Source of the DNA: Herbinix sp.
GTDB lineage: Bacteria; Bacillota; Clostridia; Lachnospirales; Lachnospiraceae
Reading direction: 5' to 3'
Length of the DNA stretch: 64,000 bases
NCBI GenBank assembly: GCA_029240245.1
Contig: JARBTJ010000004.1
Coordinates: 1 to 64,000, forward strand
The translations under genes were made by a program, and so were the position numbers. This document shows, in pieces, positions 1-9,148 of this stretch. A model generated the notes under the pieces. That model was not told where the DNA came from. It made no database searches and saw nothing but the letters and a program-made list of their open reading frames with translations. The first letter of the stretch is position 1, and each line of letters opens with the position of its first letter.

Positions 1-140
1 TTTGCGAAACTTATATTCTGTATTAATTGCGCACACAACATATACTACTCCGGAGCGGAAGTTAAGCCCGAAGGAAACGCTTAAGCGGAGGAATAGTATG
101 TGTTGTGTGCGCAATAGCAAAAACTATATTGTTTCGCAAA
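1..140. repeat. Long imperfect palindrome (possible MITE or structured RNA)
   Basis: The first ten bases (TTTGCGAAAC) are the exact reverse complement of bases 131-140 (GTTTCGCAAA). Inside these ends a second arm, TTGCGCACACAACATA-like, pairs with TGTGTTGTGTGCGCAA. The centre holds CGGAAGTTAAGCCC, a string that also occurs in many 5S rRNAs, here in the apical part of the hairpin. The element may continue left of the window. The right arm encodes the last residues of the small minus-strand gene at 124-285, so the gene and repeat overlap. No transposase is nearby. It could be a MITE-like element or a transcribed hairpin. Confidence 0.7.
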
Positions 141-285
141 CGCCTTCTCTCCCATAATAATTAGGAGAATTTCCACAGTTATTACCTATTTCAATTCCCT
201 TTTTTATGGGTGAAATCAAAAACCCTACTACCATACCCAGTAAAAATCCAAAAACCCCAATAAATATTTTTTTTGATTTACTCAT
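124..285 (-). CDS. Small single-pass membrane protein (53 aa), unknown function
   Basis: This ORF is too short for the supplied track. The ATG at 285 is preceded by a strong GGGAGGT ribosome-binding site at suitable spacing. The product begins MSKSKKIFIGVFGF, with a lysine-rich start and one hydrophobic segment (about residues 7-25, ending FLIS). A short tail with two cysteines follows (NCGNSP and VCETI). The layout, a tiny basic start and one helix, resembles small YtxH-like membrane proteins, but no family motif is clear. The final codons lie in the right arm of the palindrome at 1-140, so the present C terminus may have been made by insertion of that element. It is divergent from rpoD. Confidence 0.6.
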   Translation of the reverse strand: MSKSKKIFIGVFGFLLGMVVGFLISPIKKGIEIGNNCGNSPNYYGREGVCETI

Positions 286-506
286 ATATTCAGCTACCTC
301 CCTCTCTCAAAATCACATTATTTCCCTATCATCATATTTTAATAATAATTTTAACATTCCCTATCGCTCTTGTCAAAATATACTATATTTATATACCCTA
401 TACACCCCTCTTTACACAATCTGTTAGTACAAATACACTACCTGGACAATAGTAATAGTGCCCAATTGCTCCGATATATTTTCATGTTTCCTTCTTATTA
501 TAATTA

Positions 507-515
507 TGGTATAAT
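507..515 (+). promoter_or_regulatory. Extended -10 promoter motif upstream of rpoD
   Basis: TGGTATAAT (TG-n-TATAAT) lies 43 bp before the rpoD start. No convincing -35 box is seen, which is usual for extended -10 promoters. An AAGATGGAGGAAATAAAATG ribosome-binding site and start follow. Confidence 0.55.
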
Positions 516-557
516 GTTACTTAGTGCTATTTTTAGTCCTAAGATGGAGGAAATAAA

Positions 558-1679
558 ATGAACGAGCCTACACATGATATATTGGAAGAAAAATTCAGAG
601 AATTAATAGTAATCGCCAATCGGCAAAAAGGTATTCTGGACGCAGAAAAAGTTAATACTCTGATTACGGAATTAAATTTAGATAACCATCAGATTGATAA
701 AATATATGAAAAACTCGAAGCTTATAATATTGTCGTCTTAGGTGCTTCGGATGAGGACGAACCAGCCGATGACATTTTTCTTGAACTGGAGGATGAGGTA
801 ATTGATCCCCAGTCCGAGGTGGAGACTTTCTCACAAACATCCTTTTCCATGTCGGACGACCCTGTTCATCTCTATCTAAAAGAAATAGGAAATTATCCGC
901 TTTTATCCATGGCAGAAGAAGTAGTTCTTGCCAAACGGATTGAAAACGGGGAGGAAGCCGCCAGACAGCTATTAGCCGAATCGAATCTGCGGCTTGTGGT
1001 AAGTATCGCAAAGCGCTATGTCGGCCGTGGACTATCCTTTCTGGATCTTATTCAGGAAGGAAATTTGGGACTTATTAAGGCTGTTGAAAAATTCGATTAT
1101 ACTAAGGGCTATAAATTCAGCACTTATGCTACCTGGTGGATTCGCCAGGCTATCACCAGATCCATTGCTGATCAATCCAGAACCATAAGAATTCCGGTAC
1201 ATATGTCTGAGGTTATTAATAAAACCTATCGCATATCCAGAAACCTACTTCAGGATTTGGGAAGAGAACCTACGGAGCAAGAGCTTGCAGAGGCACTTAA
1301 TATTCCTATTGAAAAAGTCCGCGAAATACTAAAGGTATCTGCTGATCCAATATCCCTCGACACACCGATCGGTGAAGAGGATGATAGTCATCTTGGCGAT
1401 TTTATTCGGGATGATACCGTCATGGGACCTGAAGAGGCCGCCTCATATTCTATATTAAAGGACCAGATTACAAGACTCCTTGAAACCCTGACAGACCGCG
1501 AACAGCGGGTTCTGTCCCTGCGCTTCGGTTTAAAGGATGGGAGAAGCAGAACCCTGGAGGAAGTCGGAAAAGAATTTAATGTAACCCGGGAAAGAATCCG
1601 GCAGATAGAAGCAAAAGCTTTGCGCAAATTAAGACATCCCAGCCGGTCGAAAATGTTAAAAGGTTTTGAATTAATTTAA
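558..1679 (+). CDS. rpoD: RNA polymerase primary-type sigma factor RpoD/SigA
   Basis: The 373-residue product directs RNA polymerase to -35/-10 promoters. The N terminus (about 5-60) resembles sigma region 1.1. [18 protein letters not shown] is region 1.2. [25 protein letters not shown] through [17 protein letters not shown] is region 2, with the core-binding and -10 melting residues. Region 3 follows, and [20 protein letters not shown] with LRKLRHP at the end is region 4, the -35-binding helix-turn-helix. The length fits primary sigma factors of Firmicutes. GGAGG precedes the ATG. plsC starts 57 bp later with no terminator between, so the two may be co-transcribed. In most Firmicutes rpoD sits beside dnaG, and no dnaG is seen here, so this could be a second primary-type sigma factor. 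Confidence 0.93.
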   Translation: MNEPTHDILEEKFRELIVIANRQKGILDAEKVNTLITELNLDNHQIDKIYEKLEAYNIVVLGASDEDEPADDIFLELEDEVIDPQSEVETFSQTSFSMSDDPVHLYLKEIGNYPLLSMAEEVVLAKRIENGEEAARQLLAESNLRLVVSIAKRYVGRGLSFLDLIQEGNLGLIKAVEKFDYTKGYKFSTYATWWIRQAITRSIADQSRTIRIPVHMSEVINKTYRISRNLLQDLGREPTEQELAEALNIPIEKVREILKVSADPISLDTPIGEEDDSHLGDFIRDDTVMGPEEAASYSILKDQITRLLETLTDREQRVLSLRFGLKDGRSRTLEEVGKEFNVTRERIRQIEAKALRKLRHPSRSKMLKGFELI

Positions 1680-1736
1680 TAATACATACGAAGGATAACA
1701 CTGAGACACAGGAAATTTCTTGAAGGGAGCGTTATC

Positions 1737-2462
1737 GTGAAACGAATTATATTAATGGCTATCCGCAGTATCTTTCAACTACCCTTTTGGCTTTATCAAA
1801 TATTTAAGCTATGTGATACCGAAAAATACGATGCTACCACTCGTTATGCATATCTTCATAAAATTACACCCATTGTAAACAAGCGGGGCAGAATAAAAAT
1901 ACGTTCCTTCGGTCTTGAGAACCTTCCGAAAGAAACCGGTTATATCATGTTCCCCAACCATCAAGGCCTATTTGATGCTCTTATCTTTTTAGAAACCCAC
2001 GAACGCCCCTTTGTAACCGTTATGAAGAAAGAGGTCAAAGATATTTTCCTATTAAAACAGATTATCAAGCTGTTAAAAGCCGAAATCATAGACCGAGAGG
2101 ATGTCCGTCAGTCTATGCAAGTCATTATGAACATGACGAAGCGGGTTAAGGAAGGTGAAAATTTTGTCATCTTCGCTGAGGGCACCCGTTCAAAGAAGGG
2201 AAATGAATTGCTGGAGTTTAAAGGCGGGAGCTTTAAAAGTGCCATGAATGCACGATGTCCCATCGTTCCCATTGCTTTAATTGACTCATTTCAGGCCTTT
2301 GATACCCATTCTATAAAAAAACTTACTGTACAGATTCATTATTTAAAGCCTCTCTATTACGAAGATTATAAGGACATGAAATCCACAGAAATTGCTGCAT
2401 TTGTGTCCTCTCAGATCACTGATACCATTCGAGCTAATGCATCACAGCAAAGCGGTGAATAA
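1737..2462 (+). CDS. plsC: 1-acyl-sn-glycerol-3-phosphate acyltransferase family protein
   Basis: The 241-residue product belongs to the PlsC family, which transfers an acyl group to lysophosphatidic acid to make phosphatidic acid at the inner membrane face. The catalytic NHxxxxD motif is seen as NHQGLFD (about residue 78). The acceptor-binding EGTRS motif is seen as FAEGTRSKKG (about 145). A hydrophobic and basic N terminus can anchor it to the membrane. The start is GTG, preceded by GAAGGGAGC. It follows rpoD closely on the same strand. The acyl acceptor cannot be read from sequence, so another lysophospholipid is possible. Confidence 0.85.
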   Translation: MKRIILMAIRSIFQLPFWLYQIFKLCDTEKYDATTRYAYLHKITPIVNKRGRIKIRSFGLENLPKETGYIMFPNHQGLFDALIFLETHERPFVTVMKKEVKDIFLLKQIIKLLKAEIIDREDVRQSMQVIMNMTKRVKEGENFVIFAEGTRSKKGNELLEFKGGSFKSAMNARCPIVPIALIDSFQAFDTHSIKKLTVQIHYLKPLYYEDYKDMKSTEIAAFVSSQITDTIRANASQQSGE

Positions 2463-2645
2463 ATTTATCAGAGGAATGAATTCATAGGGAACTGCAAAAA
2501 AGAGACGCAGAGTATAAAATGAACAACAATAGCAGCATGTCCCCACAATTATCCGATTATTGGCCTGTATTTTAACAATTTTTATAACAATTTTAACATT
2601 TTCTTCATATATTTGTAATTTTTATGCTGCCAAGTGCCGAAACAG

Positions 2646-2674
2646 TTGATTTTTCCTTTTGTTTAAGCTATAAT
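2646..2674 (+). promoter_or_regulatory. Sigma-A-type promoter for the SH3/SleB hydrolase gene
   Basis: TTGATT and TATAAT are separated by exactly 17 bp. They lie about 45 bp before the ATG at 2719. A GGTGGAAAG ribosome-binding site lies between. Confidence 0.65.
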
Positions 2675-2718
2675 AGAATTTGACATGCTAAATCAAACTG
2701 TTAAAAAGGTGGAAAGAA

Positions 2719-4194
2719 ATGAAAACCAAAAGAACTGTATTGTCTATGATCGTTGTTCTGTCTGTTTTCTATTTATCCGTAATTTTCGATATACGAAGTC
2801 AAAATAATTCTATAGAAGGGACTTCCCTCTTAAAAGAAGACTCCCTTATGACAGAAACGAGCGCTATCACAGAAGAAGCCGATATTACAGCTGAGGATGC
2901 AAACGATACCTCGATACAACGATTTTCATATGAGAACAATTCAAATACCTCTTATTTATCAGCATCGGTTAACGAATACTTATCAGAAAATACCGATGAG
3001 CTCAACAGCAATGCACCTTCCCAAACAATTAGAACCATGAATTCGGATGGAAGTGTTACTGTTATGAATGAAGGCGAAACCGCTTTGAACATGGAAGCGG
3101 AAGCTTCAAGAACAGCGGAGTCGGCGAAAGAAGACACCGAATTTTCAGCATTATCTGATGAGATAGCAACTGCTGATACCACCGATGAAGAAGTTACTCC
3201 GGTTGCCTTGGAAAACGATGCAGAAATCGAATCGGAATTAGTAGTTTTATCTGTTCCTAAGAAAGAAGCAATACCCTCCAAATACGCCAATATCGGAATC
3301 TCAATTGCTGAGAATTATGTAAATATCCGAGATGAGGCATCCACAGAAGGTAAGGTTCTTGGTAAACTTTTCAGAGATTCAGCTGCTGAAATCTTAAAAA
3401 CCGAAGGCGATTGGTATTATGTTGAATCAGGTAGTGTAAAAGGCTATGTAAAATCCGATTATATGAAAACCGGAATACCGGATGATGAAATAATAGAGAA
3501 ATACGGTATTCTAAGTATTATTGTTAAGGTTGACGGATTAAATGTCCGTGAAAAACCGGATACCGAATCTGACAAACTGGATGTCATCTATATGAACGAG
3601 ACCTATCCGGTACTTGACTTGACGGAGGAATGGATCAAAGTCGATATTACCGATGATAAAGAAATAGGCTTTGTCAGAAGAGAATATGCCGAATTAATCG
3701 TGGATTTTAAAGATGCTGTTTCCAGAGAAGAAGAAAAAGAGCTGGAAAGGCTCAAGGAAGAAGAACGTATTAAGAAGGAAACTGAGGTTAAATACAGAGA
3801 TGGTGTTAATTATACGGAAGCAGACTTAAAGCTCCTCGCCTGCCTAGTACACGCAGAGGCTGGTGGTCAAAGCTACGAAGGAAAGCTTGCAGTTGCTAAC
3901 ATCGTTTTAAACAGAGTAAAATCAAAGAATCATCCGAATAGTATTAAAAATGTCATTTATGCACCCGGCCAATTCTCAGTGGCAACAAGCGGTTCACTGG
4001 CAAAACAGTTGGCTAACTATGATGATTATAGCTCCAATGCCCAACGATTAAGTATAAAGGCGGCAAGAGCAGCCTTAGAAGGCGCTAATAATGTTGGGAC
4101 CCGGTTATATTTTCATTCCTATAAATCAGCCGTTAATAAAGGATATGACGATAAAAGGAACTGCGTAAAAATCGACGACCAACTATTCTGGTAA
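2719..4194 (+). CDS. Exported SH3-domain cell-wall hydrolase (SleB/CwlJ type)
   Basis: The 491-residue protein has an N-terminal signal/anchor segment (about 5-25), then a Ser/Thr/Asp/Glu-rich low-complexity spacer to about 190. Two bacterial SH3-like domains follow (about 195-252, with VNIRDEAS, and 265-335, with LNVREKPD), then a charged, probably coiled linker. The C-terminal domain (about 372-491) is of the Hydrolase_2 (SleB/CwlJ) family. It carries LLACLVHAEAGG, the proposed catalytic Glu region, and APGQFSVA. Family members cut cortex or cell-wall peptidoglycan, and the SH3 domains probably hold the enzyme on the wall. A role in germination or in vegetative wall turnover cannot be separated here. 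It appears monocistronic, with its own promoter and terminator. Confidence 0.87.
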   Translation: MKTKRTVLSMIVVLSVFYLSVIFDIRSQNNSIEGTSLLKEDSLMTETSAITEEADITAEDANDTSIQRFSYENNSNTSYLSASVNEYLSENTDELNSNAPSQTIRTMNSDGSVTVMNEGETALNMEAEASRTAESAKEDTEFSALSDEIATADTTDEEVTPVALENDAEIESELVVLSVPKKEAIPSKYANIGISIAENYVNIRDEASTEGKVLGKLFRDSAAEILKTEGDWYYVESGSVKGYVKSDYMKTGIPDDEIIEKYGILSIIVKVDGLNVREKPDTESDKLDVIYMNETYPVLDLTEEWIKVDITDDKEIGFVRREYAELIVDFKDAVSREEEKELERLKEEERIKKETEVKYRDGVNYTEADLKLLACLVHAEAGGQSYEGKLAVANIVLNRVKSKNHPNSIKNVIYAPGQFSVATSGSLAKQLANYDDYSSNAQRLSIKAARAALEGANNVGTRLYFHSYKSAVNKGYDDKRNCVKIDDQLFW

Positions 4195-4220
4195 ATGTAA
4201 ATCTATATAATTTTTACATG

Positions 4221-4265
4221 AAAGCGGACTTCCCAAAGCCACGGCCTTTGGGAAATCCGCTTTTT
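4221..4265 (+). terminator. Intrinsic terminator after the SleB-type gene
   Basis: AAAGCGGA pairs with TCCGCTTT, and an inner CCCAAAGCC/GGCCTTTGGG stem continues the hairpin. TTTTTATTT follows directly. Confidence 0.85.
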
Positions 4266-4376
4266 ATTTAATTACTGGTCCGTGTCAAAGTCTATATAGA
4301 GCTATGATAGAAATAAAGGCATATATGAGCATTAATTAGAATTAGTCATACAGACCCGTGATACCGCATGAATAAA

Positions 4377-5597
4377 TCAATATAGACTTATTTGCTTCGG
4401 CAAACCATTTTCAAACTTAATATTGGTCTCACCCTGAATTAACGGCTTCATATATGCGATCAGTTCCTCTGTTACATCATGACCGTCAGGCGTAATATAT
4501 TCTAACGGAACTGTTTTTTCGTGATTTGCTACTTCACTGACCGGTACGGAAATGAATTCAATTCGATACGGGGCATCACTGATTCTTCTTATTGCAGCCA
4601 TTCTTCCTGTTTCTCCGTTCATTGCACAGGTAAAGGCTCTTTGTCCAAGAAGAAGGGATTCGGTGATATCTGTTTCACTTGCAATATGCGCCGCTGCCCT
4701 TTGCATCAGATTAAGTTCTATGGAACGAACCTTGCAGCCGATCTCTGTTCGTAGCAACTGTTCTAAGGTACGGGCAGCACCTGCGATATACTTATGTCCA
4801 AAATTATCTACCGCACCGTTTGATACCCGATCGGATACGTAAGCTCCGTCTTTCTCTTTGATACCTTCGCTCACTGCAATCAAAAGTCCCGGTTTTGTGA
4901 CTAATCTTTCCCTTACATCACCGATAAACCGGTCTACATCAAATTCCATCTCGCACAAATAGATAAAGTCAGGACCGGCACCTCCGTTTAATCTGGCTAA
5001 GGCCGCTGCTGCCGTTAACCATCCTGCATTTCTTCCCATAATCTCAACTATGGTAACTGCAGGTACATCATAGGCACTGATATCTCTTTCCAGCTCAGCA
5101 ATTGTGGTGGCAATATATTTTGCGGCAGAGCCAAATCCCGGACTATGATCGGTCAAGGCTAGATCATTATCAATCGTTTTAGGAGCCCCCATAATGATTG
5201 TGTCATGGTTTTTTAATTTGCAATATTCGGATAATTTATAAACCGTATCCATCGAATCATTTCCACCAATGTAGATAAAATACTTAATCTCATATTTGAG
5301 AAATGTAGCGATGATCCTTTTGTAGGTCTCTTCCTCAGTGTTCCAATCCTTCATCTTATGCCTGCAGGTCCCGAGTGCCGAAGAAGGAGTATAGGTTAAC
5401 GTATCAAGTGATAGTGTGTCCTGCATAATGTCCGTCAAATCAATCAGGTTGTCCTTTATCAGACCATCAATACCATTCTTTGCACCGTAAACCTTATCCA
5501 CTCTACCGCTGGTTCGCACGCCCTGTAATATTCCAGCTAGGGTCGCATTAATTGCGGCGGTTGGCCCACCGGATTGAGCCACTACTAAATTATTCAT
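4377..5597 (-). CDS. 6-phosphofructokinase, probably pyrophosphate-dependent
   Basis: The 406-residue product phosphorylates fructose 6-phosphate in glycolysis, or runs the reverse reaction when PPi is the donor. The start NNLVVAQSGGPTAAINATL is the phosphoryl-donor loop. GGNDSMDT has Asp where ATP enzymes usually have Gly (GGDGS), and GAPKTIDNDL has Lys where ATP enzymes have Gly. Both changes are established markers of PPi dependence. TVVEIMGRN-type sequence (IVEIMGRNAGW) forms the sugar-phosphate site. GGAGG precedes the ATG. PPi enzymes are common in anaerobic Clostridia and save ATP. The gene stands alone. Confidence 0.88.
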   Translation of the reverse strand: MNNLVVAQSGGPTAAINATLAGILQGVRTSGRVDKVYGAKNGIDGLIKDNLIDLTDIMQDTLSLDTLTYTPSSALGTCRHKMKDWNTEEETYKRIIATFLKYEIKYFIYIGGNDSMDTVYKLSEYCKLKNHDTIIMGAPKTIDNDLALTDHSPGFGSAAKYIATTIAELERDISAYDVPAVTIVEIMGRNAGWLTAAAALARLNGGAGPDFIYLCEMEFDVDRFIGDVRERLVTKPGLLIAVSEGIKEKDGAYVSDRVSNGAVDNFGHKYIAGAARTLEQLLRTEIGCKVRSIELNLMQRAAAHIASETDITESLLLGQRAFTCAMNGETGRMAAIRRISDAPYRIEFISVPVSEVANHEKTVPLEYITPDGHDVTEELIAYMKPLIQGETNIKFENGLPKQISLY

Positions 5598-5751
5598 TTA
5601 TTTCCTCCTTGCCTCGTGATTATTTTTTGAATCTTATACCATTCGACATTCTAACACGCAGCCTCTTCACCGTCAATAAATCGTGTATTTAATCTATTGA
5701 AGAAACTAATTACCATTTTTCCTTAATACTATATCTCATTTCATAAGATTT

Positions 5752-5832
5752 ATGTAAAAAAACAGGGCAAATTATGATTTTAACCTGTTAAGAATTTAAG
5801 CTCTTCCGGATTAGTAAATCATATGCCCTGTT
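5752..5832 (-). terminator. Terminator hairpin for the trpXYZ-like operon
   Basis: On the minus strand AACAGGGCATATGATTT pairs with AAATCATAATTTGCCCTGTT across a loop of about 35 nt. TTTTTTTAC follows. It lies downstream of the ATPase gene. The rest of the 313-bp gap to the phosphofructokinase holds nothing else I recognise. Confidence 0.7.
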
Positions 5833-5910
5833 ATCATGAGTATTATTATTCATTATATAGTAGTTTGTGAAAATTTCAACCTTTAATTTCCACATTCAAT
5901 ACTGACACCT

Positions 5911-6684
5911 TTAATTTCCACATTCAATACTGATCTGGTTAAATTTATCCAGGATATCATCGATGTGGATGGAAGCTTTTTCTTGCCTCGATTTGTCAAT
6001 GATTGTTTCGCCTTGATGCATCATAATCAGACGGTTTCCATATTCCACAGCATAACGGAGATTATGGGTTACCATGATGGTAGTCAGTTTTTTATCCTTT
6101 ACAATTTTATCCGTCAGCTCCATAATTAACTCTGCTGTTTTCGGATCGAGTGCAGCGGTATGTTCATCAAGAATTAAGAATTCGATTGGTGTCATAGTTG
6201 CCATTAACAGTGCCATCGCCTGTCTTTGGCCCCCGGATAGAGAACCCACAGGTATGTTTAACTTATCCTCCAGTCCAAGGTTTAAGGCTTTAAGATTATC
6301 CTTATAATAATCAATTCTTTTCTTATTGGTTCCTTTCAACAGGTTAAAGGTTTTTCCCTTATTATCTGCAAGGGACATATTTTCAAGTATTGTCATATTA
6401 GGGCAGGTGCCCATGGAAGGATTCTGATATACCCTGCCGATACGTCTCTGCCTTTTATATTCCGGCATATTCGTTATATCCGTGTTATTGATTTTTATAC
6501 GGCCTTTATCAATCGGAATGCTTCCGCAGATGATGTTAAGCATGGAGGTTTTACCGGATCCGTTACTGCCCACCACAGAGACAAATTCACCATCCTGAAT
6601 GGACAAATCAAAGTTTCGGAATAAACACATCTCATTTACCGTTCCGGGATTATAGTATTTATGAATACCGCACAGCTCAAGCAT
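5911..6684 (-). CDS. trpZ: ABC importer ATP-binding protein (TrpZ-like)
   Basis: The 257-residue ATPase powers an importer. The Walker A motif is GSNGSGKTS, the signature is LSGGQRQA, and Walker B is FLILDEH, followed by the H-loop MVTHN. It differs from amino-acid ATPases of the GlnQ group and matches those paired with BPD_transp_2 permeases. Its ATG lies inside the end of the permease gene with an 8-bp overlap, preceded by AAAGGAGGG, so translation is probably coupled. It is the last gene of the T-box-led operon. The substrate assignment to tryptophan rests on the UGG specifier in the leader and on the analogous trpXYZ operons of streptococci. Confidence 0.82.
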   Translation of the reverse strand: MLELCGIHKYYNPGTVNEMCLFRNFDLSIQDGEFVSVVGSNGSGKTSMLNIICGSIPIDKGRIKINNTDITNMPEYKRQRRIGRVYQNPSMGTCPNMTILENMSLADNKGKTFNLLKGTNKKRIDYYKDNLKALNLGLEDKLNIPVGSLSGGQRQAMALLMATMTPIEFLILDEHTAALDPKTAELIMELTDKIVKDKKLTTIMVTHNLRYAVEYGNRLIMMHQGETIIDKSRQEKASIHIDDILDKFNQISIECGN

Positions 6685-7561
6685 TGGACTTCACCCTCCT
6701 TTTGCGGTCTCCGCTGATAATTAATATAGCGAGGAATAAGATAGCGGTAACCAGCTTCATATCGGAAGTAACCATACCAAAGGATATGGCGATTGCAACA
6801 CAACCTTTGTAGATGATAGAGCCGGCGATAACAGCAGTTGTGGCTTTTATAAAGGAGAATTTCTTAAATAAGTTCGTGCCGATAATAACACTGGCAAGTC
6901 CGATTACAATCGCTCCGGTACCCGTAGAAATCTCAAAAAATCCGCTTTTCTGTACATATACGCTACCTGCCAGAGCGACAAAAGCATTTGCAAGGGCAAG
7001 TCCGACGATTTTGACAGTCCCCTTATCCTTGGCAAGGCTTGTTACAAGAGCATCATTATCGCCTACAGCCCTTAACAGATATCCTGATTTCGTCTTTAAA
7101 TACTGATCTAAAAGGACCTTCATAATGATTATAATGATCAGTAAGATTGTTAAGACCAGGTAGGGCTGGAACACCTCCGGTATTAATATGTCTAAGAATT
7201 TATTTTCAAAGATGGACTCCTTTGAAAAGATCGGAACATTCGCACCTGCAATCCGAAGGTTAATCGAATATAACGCAGTCATCATTATAATTCCGGATAA
7301 TAAATCCCTGACTTTTAGTTTTACATGAATAATACCGGTTAGTATCCCGGCTAATGCTCCGACAATAAAGGAGATAAAGAGTGTCAATATCGGATTTACA
7401 CCGGCAATGATTAGCTCTGCCGTTATAGCCCCTCCAAGTGGAAAGGTACCATCCACCGACAGATCCGGAAAGTCTAGGATTTTATAAGTGATATATACGC
7501 CAAGCGCTAAAATGGCATATACCAGGCCCTCCTCCAATACACCGATTAAAATAGTTAACAT
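6677..7561 (-). CDS. trpY: ABC importer permease (TrpY-like)
   Basis: The 294-residue protein has eight or more hydrophobic segments and belongs to the BPD_transp_2 permease family, also used by branched-chain amino-acid and sugar importers. The start GVLEEGLVYAILALGVYITY and the segment FPDLSVDGTFPLGGA are typical of the subgroup that pairs with TrpX-like binding proteins. AGGGGG precedes the ATG. It overlaps the ATPase gene by 8 bp and follows the binding-protein gene by 150 bp. It forms the membrane channel of the importer. Confidence 0.83.
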   Translation of the reverse strand: MLTILIGVLEEGLVYAILALGVYITYKILDFPDLSVDGTFPLGGAITAELIIAGVNPILTLFISFIVGALAGILTGIIHVKLKVRDLLSGIIMMTALYSINLRIAGANVPIFSKESIFENKFLDILIPEVFQPYLVLTILLIIIIIMKVLLDQYLKTKSGYLLRAVGDNDALVTSLAKDKGTVKIVGLALANAFVALAGSVYVQKSGFFEISTGTGAIVIGLASVIIGTNLFKKFSFIKATTAVIAGSIIYKGCVAIAISFGMVTSDMKLVTAILFLAILIISGDRKRRVKSNA

Positions 7562-7711
7562 ACGTTACCCCCTATAGCTTCATTTAATTATATGGTGCCT
7601 CTTATACTAGAAATTGAATACCTACAAGAAGAAACATTTGCCATTTTGACTTCTACACAAATGATAAATATTTGTATCTACAGAACAAACCGGTCGCTTG
7701 TTACGCTCAAT

Positions 7712-8725
7712 TCATTCTAAAATATTATCAAACATTTCCTTCGCGCTACTTACCAAATCTATGGGTAAAGTAATACCTAACTGAGTTGCTACGGCAGTGT
7801 TTCCATAGAAGGAGGCCCCTTCAATGGTTTCAAAGTTCATCTCACTTGCCTTTTTCTCACCTTTCAGTACTTGGGCAGCCATTTTGCCGGTCTGAACACC
7901 CAGATCATAATAATCGATACCGAAAGCCGCAAGACAACCAATCTTAACCTGCTCTACCTCACTTCCAAATACCGGGATGTTCTTATCCTTTGCTTTCTCC
8001 AGTATCACCGGCAGGGAGCTTACCACTGTGTTATCGGTTAAGTTACTGATGCAGTCCACCTTTTGGAGCAAATTATCAGTTGCAAGAGGAATATCAGCTG
8101 TTGTGGCTATACCACTCTCAACAATTTCAAAATCATATTGCGAAGCGAGTTCTTTATATACTTCAATCGTGGATACGGAATTTGCTTCGCTGGTTGTGTA
8201 TAAAATACCAATTGTTTTAGCTTCAGGTAGAATTGATCTGATCATTTCCAGTTGTTCTTTTACCGGAAGTTTATCACTGGTGCCGGTCACATTTCCCACC
8301 GGTGTATTATCTTCCTTCGCGAGCTCTGCTAGCACCGGATCGGACACAGCGGTGAAAATAACCGGAATATCACTATCTTTCGCTGTTCCATAAGCACTTT
8401 GTGCCATCGGTGTTGCAATTCCACAGATTAAATCTACCTTTTTTGCCATAAAGTTGGTTGCTATCTGGGTTGCATTGCCTCCGTCCGTCTGTGCATTATC
8501 AAATAGTACCTTCAGATTATCGTTTTCTATGTAGCCCTCCTCTGCAAGCCCAGCCAAAAAGCCCTTTCTGCAGTTATCCAATGACGGATGCTCTGCAAAT
8601 TGTCCGATTCCTATCGTTACCTGATCATCTACCTGCCCATTTCCGGTGGTTTCCTTCGTTCCGCAACCGGTCAATATACTTACTGTTAATACTAGAATGA
8701 ATGTAATGGATAATATTTTCTTCAT
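7712..8725 (-). CDS. trpX: ABC importer substrate-binding lipoprotein (TrpX-like)
   Basis: The product is a lipoprotein whose signal sequence ends in the lipobox LTGC. The ORF-track start at 8743 adds six residues that are in fact the GGAAGGGAG ribosome-binding site, so I choose the ATG at 8725 (MKKILSITF). The mature part is an ABC_sub_bind (DUF534/TrpX) fold. GIGQFAEHPSLDNCRKGF, VTGTSDKLPVKEQL and IGILYTTSEANS are typical. Family members bind aromatic amino acids or related ligands. The gene lies directly behind a T-box leader with a UGG (Trp) specifier, which supports tryptophan or a precursor as the ligand. The encoded C terminus, EMFDNILE, looks complete. Confidence 0.86.
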   Translation of the reverse strand: MKKILSITFILVLTVSILTGCGTKETTGNGQVDDQVTIGIGQFAEHPSLDNCRKGFLAGLAEEGYIENDNLKVLFDNAQTDGGNATQIATNFMAKKVDLICGIATPMAQSAYGTAKDSDIPVIFTAVSDPVLAELAKEDNTPVGNVTGTSDKLPVKEQLEMIRSILPEAKTIGILYTTSEANSVSTIEVYKELASQYDFEIVESGIATTADIPLATDNLLQKVDCISNLTDNTVVSSLPVILEKAKDKNIPVFGSEVEQVKIGCLAAFGIDYYDLGVQTGKMAAQVLKGEKKASEMNFETIEGASFYGNTAVATQLGITLPIDLVSSAKEMFDNILE

Positions 8726-8875
8726 AATGTTTCTCCCTTCCAATTTTCGAGGATTACTCCTCCAAATGATTCATTTATAGGTATCTGTTTGTTTTCGCCA
8801 TTTGTGTTCCTGTATTCAGTGGCATTTTTATTCCCCCTGTGGGTTTTCTGTATCGGAAATATGTCCTTTCCATAC

Positions 8876-9142
8876 AATAAAAAAAGCCCCAAGTATAATA
8901 AATACTTGAGACGAATAAAAATCCGCGGTACCACTCAAATTGAACAAGTCCACTCTTTCATATACAAATCATATATGCCATTCTAATAACGGTGATGGTT
9001 TCCGTCAACGCCTACTGTTAGTTCGGGTTGCCCTCAAAAGCCCATTCAGCCAAATACTTCATATCGCATTCCACCAAACTGCGACTCTCTGTAATGAAAT
9101 AATAAAGCTTACTCTTCTTTCTCAACGGTTTCACTTATTGAT
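8876..9142 (-). ncRNA. T-box leader, Trp specifier (UGG), for trpXYZ-like operon
   Basis: Read on the minus strand, the leader has CAGAGAGTCGCAGTTTGGTG in stem I, then GAATGGGCTTTTGAG. TGG followed by a purine in that stretch sits where the specifier codon normally lies. A stem III region (GTAGGCGTTGACGG) follows, then the T-box sequence GAGTGGTACCGCGG. The terminator CTCAAGTAT/ATACTTGGGGC with a run of T lies at about 8877-8911. T-boxes read uncharged tRNA, so expression of the importer should rise when tRNA-Trp is uncharged. The serS leader in this window has the same layout with UCC, which supports the specifier alignment. Confidence 0.9.
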
Positions 9143-9148
9143 GAGTAA

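Noticed and set aside
1-140. 5S rRNA gene or fragment
   Set aside because: Only a 14-base string matches what I know of 5S rRNA; the rest is a palindrome of different sequence.
206-561. Plus-strand ORFs of 73 and 63 codons before rpoD
   Set aside because: They lie opposite the small membrane protein gene or across the rpoD promoter, and lack ribosome-binding sites.
8722-8934. Minus-strand ORF of 70 codons in the trpX leader
   Set aside because: It begins inside the T-box sequence and crosses the terminator, so it is part of the leader.
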